A DNA stretch of 40,312 nucleotides, taken from contig NZ_JADDOJ010000035.1 of assembly GCF_015159745.1 (NCBI RefSeq), forward strand, positions 1 through 40,312, read 5' to 3'. This DNA comes from Ramlibacter aquaticus (lineage in GTDB: Bacteria > Pseudomonadota > Gammaproteobacteria > Burkholderiales > Burkholderiaceae_C). Of the stretch, positions 26,562 to 33,740 are shown one piece after another. The stretch's first letter is position 1; every line of letters starts with the position of its first letter. The position numbers were made by a program, and so were the translations under genes. A model generated the notes under the pieces. That model did no database searches, was not told the DNA's origin, and saw only the letters and a program-made list of their open reading frames with translations.

Positions 26562-29528
26562 TCAGGCACGTTCGATGTTGCAGACCGTGGTCTTGGTCTC
26601 TTGCATCATCGTCACGCTGTCATAACCATAGGTGGTGGCGGTGTTCACGGCCTCGCCGCGGACGATGGGCGCCGCGCCGTTGGGGTACCAGGGCAGCATG
26701 TCGGCCCCCTGCCAGCGGCCGGAGAAGTGGAAGGGCATCCACACCGTGTCCGGGCCGACGCGCTCGGTCACCATCGCCTGCACGTTGATGCGCGCGCCGG
26801 TCGGGCCGACCAGCCACACGCGTTCGCCGTTGCGGATGTTGCGCTCGGCGGCCGCCTTGGGGTTGATCTCCACGAAGGCCTCCTGCTGCAGTTCCGCCAG
26901 CCAGGGGTTGGAGCGCGTCTCCTCGCCGCCGCCCTCGTACTCGGTCAGGCGGCCGGAGGTGAGGATGAGCGGGAACTTCTGCGCCACCTTGTCGGTGAGG
27001 TTCTTCTGCTGCACCGACTTGTACAGCGTGGGCAGGCGCCAGAAGGCCTTCTTGTCGTCGTGGCTGGGGTACTTGGCGACCAGGTCCGGGCGCGTGGAGT
27101 ACAGGGCCTCGCGGTGCTGCGGGATCGCGTCCGGGAAGTTCCAGACCACCGCCCGCGCCTTCGCGTTGCCGAAGGGATGGCAGCCATGGTTCTTCATGAC
27201 CACGCGGATGATGCCGCCGGAGTTGTCGGTCTTCCAGTTCTTGCCCTCGGCCGCGGTCTTCTCGGCGTCCGTCAGCTCGTCCCACCAGCCCAGCTTCTTC
27301 ACCAGGACGTGGTCGAACTCGGGGTAGCCGGTCTGGATGTCCGCGCCCTTGGAGGCGGAGCCGTCCTCGGCCAGCAGGCTCTTGCCATCCCGCTCGACGC
27401 CGAAGTTGGCGCGGAAGTTGCCGCCGCCATCCATCACGTGCTGGCTGGTGTTGTAGAGGATGTGGGTGCCGGGGTGCTTGAGCTCGGGCGTGCCGTAGCA
27501 GGGCCAGGGCAGGCCGTAGTAGTCACCCTGGATGTCGTAGCCGGTGGCCGGGTCCTTGACGCTGCCCTTGGCGCGCAGCGTCTTGACGTCGAAGTGCTGC
27601 ATCAGCTTCATGTGCGCCTTCAGGCGCTCCGGGCTCTGGCCGGTGTAGCCGATGCTCCAGCAGGTCTTGTTGATCTCGCGCAGGATGTCCTCGACCACGG
27701 GCTCGTCCATGCCCTTGACCTTGTGCATGCCGTAGCCCTTGACCAGCTCCTTGCCGAAGCCGAGCTTGGTGGCCAGCTGGTACATGATCATGTGGTCGGT
27801 GCGGCTCTCCCACAGCGGCTCGATGACCTTCTCGCGCCACTGGATGGAGCGGTTGGAGGCGGTGACGGAGCCGGAGGTCTCGAACTGCGTGCAGGCCGGC
27901 AGCAGGTACACGGCCCGGTTCGGGTTGCGGTCTTCCGGCTTGCCGGGCATGGCCGCCATCGCGGAGGTGGCGGAGGGGTACGGGTCGATCACGACCAGCA
28001 GGTCCAGCTTGTCCATGGCCCGCTTCATCTCGAGGCCACGGGTCTGCGAGTTGGGCGCGTGGCCCCAGAACACCATCGCACGCAGGTTGGAGTCCTGGTC
28101 GATGAGTTCGTTCTTCTCGAGCACGCCGTCGATCCAGCGCGAGACGGTGATGCCGGGCTTGGTCATCATCGCCGGGCTGGCGAAGCGGCCCTTGAGCCAG
28201 TCGTAGTCCACGCCCCAGGCCTTGGCGAAGTGCCGCCAGGAGCCTTCCACCAGGCCGTAGTAGCCGGGCAGCGAATCGGGGTTGGGGCCCACGTCGGTGG
28301 CGCCCTGCACGTTGTCGTGACCGCGGAAGATGTTGGTGCCGCCGCCGGACACGCCCACGTTGCCCAGCGCCAGCTGCAGGATGCAGGAGATGCGCACGAT
28401 GGCGTTGCCGGTGGTGTGCTGGGTCTGGCCCATGCACCACACCACGGTGGACGGCTTGTTCTTCGCCATCATCTCGGCGATCTTCAGCACCTGGGCTTCC
28501 GGCACGCCGCAGACTTCCTCGACCTTGTCCGGCGTCCACTTGGTGAGCGCTTCGGCCTTGACCTGGTCCATGCCGTAGACGCGGTCGTTGATGTACTTCT
28601 GGTCTTCCCAGCCGTTCTTGAAGATGTGGTGCAGCAGGCCGAACACGAAGGCGATGTCCGAGCCGGAGCGGATGCGCACGTACTCGTCGGCCTTGGCGGC
28701 GGTGCGGGTGAAGCGCGGGTCGACCACGATCAGCTTGCAGCCGCTTTCCTTGGCGTGCAGCATGTGCAGCATGCTGACCGGGTGCGCTTCGGCCGCGTTG
28801 GAGCCGATGTACATCGCGCACTTGGCGTTGGCCAGGTCGTTGTACGAGTTCGTCATCGCGCCGTAGCCCCAGGTGTTGGCGACGCCGGCGACGGTGGTGG
28901 AGTGGCAGATGCGGGCCTGGTGGTCGCAGTTGTTGCTGCCCCAGTAGCTCACGAACTTGCGCAGCAGGTAGGACTGCTCGTTGTTGTGCTTGGAGGAGCC
29001 GACCCAGAACACGGCGTCGGGGCCGCTCTGCTTGCGCAGCTCCAGCATGCGCGCGCTGATCTCGTCCAGGGCCTGGTCCCAGCCGATGCGCTGGTACTTG
29101 CCGTCGACCAGCTTCATCGGGTAGCGCAGGCGGTGCTCGCCGTGGCCGTGCTCGCGCAGGGCCGCGCCCTTGGCGCAGTGCGAGCCCATGTTGATGGGCG
29201 AGTCGAAGACCGGTTCCTGGCGCACCCAGACGCCGTTCTCGACCACGGCATCGACGGCGCAGCCCACCGAGCAGTGGCTGCACACCGTGCGCTTGACCTC
29301 GATGCGGCCGGCGCTGCCGGCGGTGCCCGGCGCCGCGTCGGCGGCCTTGGCCTTGCGCACCAGGGTGAGGGACGAGGCGGCCAGGCCCACGCCCACGCCC
29401 AGGCCGGAGCGGCGCAGGAAGCTGCGGCGGTCCATGGTGGGCAGGGCCTGCGCGATGCCGCGCTGCAAGCGATGGACGAAGGGCGACGCGGGCGCCGTGG
29501 TGCCCGTGGATTTGCGTGTCAGCAGCAT
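26562..29528 (-). CDS. Formate dehydrogenase alpha subunit, Tat-exported molybdo/tungsto-enzyme
   Basis: A 988-residue bis-MGD enzyme oxidising formate to CO2 in the periplasm. The Tat motif is MDRRSFLRRSGLGVGVGLA (about 32-50), preceded by a 31-residue extension; Met32 is an alternative start. The [4Fe-4S] site is TVCSHCSVGC (Cys83, 86, 90) with Cys118. The metal ligand is Cys208 in NCDHQARICHSTTVAG, so it is a Cys, not a selenocysteine, enzyme. The rest matches the large-subunit family (WCMGQTQHTTGNA; SGSVTASNRSIQWREKV). It follows the small Tat-signal gene by 9 bp and precedes the beta gene. Confidence 0.96.
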   Translation of the reverse strand: MLLTRKSTGTTAPASPFVHRLQRGIAQALPTMDRRSFLRRSGLGVGVGLAASSLTLVRKAKAADAAPGTAGSAGRIEVKRTVCSHCSVGCAVDAVVENGVWVRQEPVFDSPINMGSHCAKGAALREHGHGEHRLRYPMKLVDGKYQRIGWDQALDEISARMLELRKQSGPDAVFWVGSSKHNNEQSYLLRKFVSYWGSNNCDHQARICHSTTVAGVANTWGYGAMTNSYNDLANAKCAMYIGSNAAEAHPVSMLHMLHAKESGCKLIVVDPRFTRTAAKADEYVRIRSGSDIAFVFGLLHHIFKNGWEDQKYINDRVYGMDQVKAEALTKWTPDKVEEVCGVPEAQVLKIAEMMAKNKPSTVVWCMGQTQHTTGNAIVRISCILQLALGNVGVSGGGTNIFRGHDNVQGATDVGPNPDSLPGYYGLVEGSWRHFAKAWGVDYDWLKGRFASPAMMTKPGITVSRWIDGVLEKNELIDQDSNLRAMVFWGHAPNSQTRGLEMKRAMDKLDLLVVIDPYPSATSAMAAMPGKPEDRNPNRAVYLLPACTQFETSGSVTASNRSIQWREKVIEPLWESRTDHMIMYQLATKLGFGKELVKGYGMHKVKGMDEPVVEDILREINKTCWSIGYTGQSPERLKAHMKLMQHFDVKTLRAKGSVKDPATGYDIQGDYYGLPWPCYGTPELKHPGTHILYNTSQHVMDGGGNFRANFGVERDGKSLLAEDGSASKGADIQTGYPEFDHVLVKKLGWWDELTDAEKTAAEGKNWKTDNSGGIIRVVMKNHGCHPFGNAKARAVVWNFPDAIPQHREALYSTRPDLVAKYPSHDDKKAFWRLPTLYKSVQQKNLTDKVAQKFPLILTSGRLTEYEGGGEETRSNPWLAELQQEAFVEINPKAAAERNIRNGERVWLVGPTGARINVQAMVTERVGPDTVWMPFHFSGRWQGADMLPWYPNGAAPIVRGEAVNTATTYGYDSVTMMQETKTTVCNIERA

Positions 29529-29537
29529 GTGGGGCTC

Positions 29538-29750
29538 CTAGATGCGCGCGCTCTTGTAGTAGCGCTGGATGTGCTCGCTGACGCGATAGCCGCCGCCGTT
29601 GGCCGGCGGTGCCGGCTGGGGTTCGGGCTCGGCCACGGGGGCCTGGGGCCGCTTGACGCTGGCCAGGCTGGCGACGGCCGCGGCCGCCGCACCCGCGACT
29701 GCAGCGCCGAGCATGAAGCCACGGCGCGAGCGTTGCTGGGTGGAATCCAT
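29538..29750 (-). CDS. Small Tat-signal protein of the formate dehydrogenase region
   Basis: A 70-residue protein consisting of a twin-arginine signal (QRSRRGFMLGAAVAGAAAAA), a Pro/Glu linker and a short tail (GGGYRVSEHIQRYYKSARI). This is the formate-dehydrogenase-region Tat-target family (TIGR02811, from memory), usually just upstream of the alpha subunit. GGAG precedes ATG 29750; an upstream in-frame ATG at 29792 lacks such a site. Function unknown. Confidence 0.88.
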   Translation of the reverse strand: MDSTQQRSRRGFMLGAAVAGAAAAAVASLASVKRPQAPVAEPEPQPAPPANGGGYRVSEHIQRYYKSARI

Positions 29751-29816
29751 CGCAATCTCCGGTCGAAGTGGTTTTCTGGAAGGCAAAGTCATTACTTCTT
29801 ACTACAACACTTTAAA

Positions 29817-30437
29817 TCAGTCCAGCATGTCGAAGCCCTGGGCCTCCACGCTGGCGAAGGCCCGGGTGAAGCCGGCCAGGGCTGCATAGAAGCGCGCCCT
29901 CGGGTGGGCGGCGACCGCATCGCACAGCCTGTCCAGCCAGGGCTGCAGGTGCGATTGGAAAAATTGCCGTTGACGGGCCAGGTTCGACACGGTGACGTCG
30001 TCCCCGGCGATGAGGTAGCGCATCACCTCGCACAGGCAGGCCAGGTGGTCCTCGGTCTCGGGCATGGCCTCGTCGCGGTCCAGGCCGAGCGCGGCCATGT
30101 CCTCGCGCAGGCGCACCAGGGGCTTCTCGTTGAGGAAGCCGGCCAGGTAGTGCGAACCGAACAGGTAGACCTCGGGCTTGCCGACGCCGCCGAAGAGCGT
30201 GTCGTACTCGGCCGCCACGTCCTTGTCGGACGAGGTCCGCGCGACGGCCACCAGTTCCCGCCAGGGCTCCTCCAGGAAGGCCCCGGCCGCGGGCGCTTGC
30301 GTCACGGCCACGCGCAACGCGGCCATCAGCTCGGCCGTGGGCGGTGCATACCAGAGGGCCGCCAGCAGGCCGTAGACCTCGGCGCGGGCGGTCTCCTCGT
30401 CGAGGGCGCTGGTGGTGGCGGGGGGCAGCGGCTGCAT
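29817..30437 (-). CDS. TorD/DmsD-family molybdoenzyme chaperone
   Basis: A 206-residue all-helical chaperone of the TorD family. Helical body with EEPWRELVAVARTS, YDTLFGGVGKPEVYLFGSHY and a late MPETEDHLACLCEVMRYLIAG, the ExxDH-like region that binds molybdoenzyme precursors. It probably guards the Tat signal of the alpha subunit until cofactor insertion. TGATG overlaps the 4Fe-4S gene stop. A 66-bp gap to the next gene contains AT-rich sequence and may hold an internal promoter. Confidence 0.9.
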   Translation of the reverse strand: MQPLPPATTSALDEETARAEVYGLLAALWYAPPTAELMAALRVAVTQAPAAGAFLEEPWRELVAVARTSSDKDVAAEYDTLFGGVGKPEVYLFGSHYLAGFLNEKPLVRLREDMAALGLDRDEAMPETEDHLACLCEVMRYLIAGDDVTVSNLARQRQFFQSHLQPWLDRLCDAVAAHPRARFYAALAGFTRAFASVEAQGFDMLD

Positions 30438-32536
30438 CACAGGTCCGTGATCCGCACCTCGTCCGAGGCGGCGTGGATGTCGATGACGCGGCAGTCGCCG
30501 CACATCTTCAGGCGCTCCAGGGCCGCGCCCTGGAACATCGCGTGGCCGGCCAGGCGGCCCAGCATGGCCTCCACGGCCTGGCGGGTGCCGAACGGCTTGG
30601 CGCAGCGGATGCAGGCCCAGGGCTGCGCCTCGTGCAGCACGCGCGCCTCGCGCCGCTGCGGCGTGGTCAGCAGGCGCGGCTGCAGGGTGATCGCGTTCTC
30701 GGGGCAGGTGGTGGCACACAGGCCGCACTGCACGCAGTTGCGTTCGATGAGGCGCAGCTCGGGGCGGTTCGGGTTGTCCTGCAGGGCGGAGGCCGGGCAC
30801 GCGCCCACGCAGCTCATGCACAGGGTGCAGGCATCGCGGTTCACGACCAGCGTGCCGAAGGGCGCGCCTTCTGCCGGTAGCGCGATCTCGTCGGCGGGCG
30901 CGGGCGCCTGGGCGATCAGGTGGTCCAGCGCCAGGTCCAGCGTGGCGCGCTTCTCGGCCACGGCGCTGAAGCGCGCCGCCTCGCGCGGCGCCTGCGCCGT
31001 GGCGGTGGCCGCCTCGCGCAGGGCGGTGTCGAAGGCCGCCTCGTCGTGCGGCTGCAGCAGCCTCAGGTGGGTGCCGCGGTAACCCAGGCCGCTGAGCACG
31101 GCCTGCGCCACCGCCATCTGCTGGCGCAGTGCCTGGGCGTACTCCGGCGCCTCCTCGTCGGTGAGCAGCACCGCCACGCCGGCCGCGCCCTGCGCGATGG
31201 CCGCCAGCCACAGGTCCAGGCCCAGGCTGGCCGTGTGCCAGAGGCCCACCGGGATCACGTTTGCGGGCAGGCCGCCTGCGGCCCCCAGGCGGGCGGCACG
31301 GCCCAGCGACTGCACCATCGCGGCGCCCTTGCCCTCGCTGTGGAACAGCAGCACGGGGGCGCGTCCGCCAGCGCGGGCGTAGGTGTCCAGCAGGGTGCGC
31401 AGCTTGCGGCCCTGGTCCACGGGACGCGGGTAGGCGTAGGCGATCGCGCCGGTGGGGCACACCGTGGTGCAGGCACCGCAACCCACGCAGAGGTTGGGAT
31501 TGACCTCGATCTTCTGCTGCCTGGCGACGCTGGTGATCGCGCGCGCCGAGCAGACCTCGATGCAGGCGTCGCAGCCGACCTGCGTGTTGCGGCTGTGCGC
31601 GCACAGCTTCTGCCGGTACTCGAAGAACTTGGGCTTCTCGAATTCGCCCACCAGCTCGCGCAGGCGCAGCAGCACGGCGGTGGCCGGGCCGTCGAAGCCG
31701 GCGGCCGACTGGCGCGGCAGGTGGAAGTAGCCCTGCGGCTTGGCGTGCTGGGTGAACAGCGGCTCGGGCTGCAGGTCCAGCACCAGGTCGAAGCTGTCCG
31801 TCTCGGCCTGCGCCGTGCGGTTGAAGTCGATGGCCCCGGCGGCCCCGCAGGCCTTCACGCAGTCGCGGTGCGCGCTGCAGCGGCTGAGGTCGACCTGGTA
31901 GTCCAGGCCGATGGCACCCTCGGGGCAGGCCTGCACGCAGGCATTGCAGCGCGTGCACAGGTCCAGGTCGATGGGGTTGGAGGCCGACCAGCGCAGCTCG
32001 AACTTGCCCAGCCAGCCGGTGAGTGCATCGATCTGGCCGGCGAGCACCGGGAAGCGGCGAACCTGGGCGCCCTCGCCCCCGCGGGCGAAGAGGGTCACGT
32101 CGAGCTTGTCGGCCAGCAGTTCGGCCGCGGCCTCCGCCACCTGCAGCGGGCCGATGACCAGCACCTTGCCGCCGCTGCGGTAGGTGACGGTGGGCACGGG
32201 CTCGGGCTCGGGCAGGCGGGCGGCCGCCAGCAGCGCGGCGATCTTGGGCATCGCGTCGCGCGCGTCGCGGCTCCAGCCGCCGGTCTCGCGGATGTTGACG
32301 AAGTGCACCGGGGCCACGGCCGCCTCGGTCTCGCGCGCCAGTTCACCGAACAGCGCACGCTCCTGCGTGCAGGCGACGACGACGTCCTCGCTGCCGCGCA
32401 GGGCTTGCTGGAAAACGCCGGCCTCGCGCCGGCAGAGCGTGGTGTGCAGGGCCAGCCCGGGTTCACCGATCGCCCGGCCCAGGGTCTTCTCCTGGAGGGG
32501 CATCGTCTTGTTGCAATCGCAGATCAGGGTCGGCAT
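30437..32536 (-). CDS. Poly-[4Fe-4S] protein of the formate cluster
   Basis: A 699-residue protein with many cluster-binding motifs: CTRCNACVQACP (194-204), CSAHRDCVKACG (220-230), CDACIEVCS (about 328), CVGCGACTTVCP (about 352), CTLCMSCVGACP (570-580) and CVQCGLCATTCP (601-611), with CIRC and CGDC further on. The first 190 residues have no ferredoxin motifs. It could supply or relay electrons or cofactor sulfur during maturation, but its role is not established. Start ATG 32536 (MPTLICDCNKTMPLQ) is chosen over ATG 32617, which would overlap the DUF3306 gene by 155 nt; with 32536 the overlap is 74 nt. Confidence 0.85.
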   Translation of the reverse strand: MPTLICDCNKTMPLQEKTLGRAIGEPGLALHTTLCRREAGVFQQALRGSEDVVVACTQERALFGELARETEAAVAPVHFVNIRETGGWSRDARDAMPKIAALLAAARLPEPEPVPTVTYRSGGKVLVIGPLQVAEAAAELLADKLDVTLFARGGEGAQVRRFPVLAGQIDALTGWLGKFELRWSASNPIDLDLCTRCNACVQACPEGAIGLDYQVDLSRCSAHRDCVKACGAAGAIDFNRTAQAETDSFDLVLDLQPEPLFTQHAKPQGYFHLPRQSAAGFDGPATAVLLRLRELVGEFEKPKFFEYRQKLCAHSRNTQVGCDACIEVCSARAITSVARQQKIEVNPNLCVGCGACTTVCPTGAIAYAYPRPVDQGRKLRTLLDTYARAGGRAPVLLFHSEGKGAAMVQSLGRAARLGAAGGLPANVIPVGLWHTASLGLDLWLAAIAQGAAGVAVLLTDEEAPEYAQALRQQMAVAQAVLSGLGYRGTHLRLLQPHDEAAFDTALREAATATAQAPREAARFSAVAEKRATLDLALDHLIAQAPAPADEIALPAEGAPFGTLVVNRDACTLCMSCVGACPASALQDNPNRPELRLIERNCVQCGLCATTCPENAITLQPRLLTTPQRREARVLHEAQPWACIRCAKPFGTRQAVEAMLGRLAGHAMFQGAALERLKMCGDCRVIDIHAASDEVRITDL

Positions 32537-33194
32537 GGCTGGGGTGCGCGCTTGCTTCTTCGCGCGAAGGCGCGGACTGTGCCACGAATTCTGCGCCTTT
32601 ACTGACTGAGCAGTCATTGGCGAGTGCGGTCGCGGGGCTTTGGATTTCCGCTTCTTTCGGCACTTCCTCGAAAAGCTTGAGGAACTGCGACGCAGCCAGC
32701 TTGCGCACCATCGATTCAGGGATCGGGTCCGGCTGCGAATAATCGTCGATGTAGACGTCCAGGCCGTCCATCACGTTGAAGCGCGGGTCGGCGAACAGCT
32801 TCTTCATGGCCGCGTTCTTGACCTCGGCGGACACGTCCGGCGCGACGAAGCGCGAGAAGTCGGACTCGATGCCCAGCCGCGCCACATCGTCCAGCGTGGG
32901 CGGCGGTGGCGGCCCTTCCGCCGCGGCGGCGTGCACGGGCGCGGCAGGGGCCGCAGCCTCGGCGGGCGCCAGGTCTGCAGGGGCGGCCTCGGGGCCCATC
33001 GGCGGCGCCTGCAGCGGGTCCGCGGCCAGCGATGCAGGCGCCAGGGGCTGCACCCGCGCCGGGGCCTGCACAGCATCGGGCGCCGCGTGCGCACCCGGCG
33101 GGACGGGCACGGGGGGCGCCGAAGGTGCAGGTGCCCTGCCCTCCTTCACATCGAGCTTGCGTCGCGACCAACGCGACAGGAAACCGTCAGCCAC
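32463..33194 (-). CDS. DUF3306 protein of the formate cluster
   Basis: A 243-residue protein. The N-terminus MADGFLSRWSRRKLDVKEGR is typical of DUF3306, followed by a Pro/Ala-rich linker (about 20-95), a conserved core (PTLDDVARLGIESDFSRFV, then KKLFADPRFNVMDGLDVYID and IPESMVRKLAASQ) and a variable tail whose last 74 nt overlap the next gene. Function unknown; the domain accompanies formate dehydrogenase loci in betaproteobacteria. The start overlaps the DUF3305 stop by 8 bp. Confidence 0.85.
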   Translation of the reverse strand: MADGFLSRWSRRKLDVKEGRAPAPSAPPVPVPPGAHAAPDAVQAPARVQPLAPASLAADPLQAPPMGPEAAPADLAPAEAAAPAAPVHAAAAEGPPPPPTLDDVARLGIESDFSRFVAPDVSAEVKNAAMKKLFADPRFNVMDGLDVYIDDYSQPDPIPESMVRKLAASQFLKLFEEVPKEAEIQSPATALANDCSVSKGAEFVAQSAPSREEASAHPSHADPDLRLQQDDAPPGEDPGPGDR

Positions 33195-33732
33195 CGCCGC
33201 CTCGCTGCTTCTTCTGCGTGGAGACCGAGGCCGGGTTGCCGAAGCGGTCCTGCAGCGGCCGGAAGCTTTCAGGTCGCTGACGGCGACGCGGCTCGGGCTG
33301 CCAGTTCAACGCCACGTACTCGCGCAGCCAGTCGGCCACCTCCGGCGGCACGGGCACCGCGTCCACGCTCTCCTGCGCGTCCAGCCAGCGGCCGGCATCG
33401 TGGTAGCTGAGGGACACGGCCACCGGCCGCGCCAGCGGCTCCTCGCCGCCCGGCTGCGGCTCGTCCATGCGCCACAGCACGAACCACGAGGGCTGGGGCG
33501 TGCTGGCGTTGAGGTAGTAGCCCTCGGTGTCGTCGGGAAACAGCTCGACGGCGAAGCCCGGATGCAGCCAGCGCGCGCCGGCCTCGTCCTGCAGCAGCAG
33601 GCGCGGGGCGTCGCCGAAGGCTGGCTGCGCCGGCACGACCTCGGCCACGCTCCAGCGCCAGGGCTGCCAGCGGTTGTCGAGCTTCTCGCGCCGCATGAGC
33701 ACGGCGACGTCGAGGCGGGGGCGTTCAGGCAT
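33187..33732 (-). CDS. DUF3305 protein of the formate cluster
   Basis: A 181-residue protein. It has LDVAVLMRREKLDNRWQPWR near the N-terminus, then FAVELFPDDTEGYYLNAST, and the core PSWFVLWRMDE, which identify DUF3305, a small mostly beta domain of unknown function. The C-terminal part is Arg/Pro-rich (PVPPEVADWLREYVALNWQP). Start ATG 33732 is 8 bp downstream of the fdsA stop. The DUF3305-DUF3306-ferredoxin-TorD block is a recurrent unit next to formate dehydrogenase. Confidence 0.83.
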   Translation of the reverse strand: MPERPRLDVAVLMRREKLDNRWQPWRWSVAEVVPAQPAFGDAPRLLLQDEAGARWLHPGFAVELFPDDTEGYYLNASTPQPSWFVLWRMDEPQPGGEEPLARPVAVSLSYHDAGRWLDAQESVDAVPVPPEVADWLREYVALNWQPEPRRRQRPESFRPLQDRFGNPASVSTQKKQRGGGG

Positions 33733-33740
33733 GCACCGGA

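Noticed and set aside
28892..28921. Selenocysteine at the active site of the membrane-linked formate dehydrogenase
   Set aside because: The codon is Cys (Cys208 in ARICHSTTV); there is no in-frame TGA.
26538..31082. A 1514-codon open frame on the plus strand across the formate dehydrogenase region
   Set aside because: It is antisense to the alpha and beta subunits, TorD and the poly-ferredoxin, all of which have clear domains. The translated product is low-complexity (His/Gly/Val/Arg-rich), typical of a GC-rich shadow frame.
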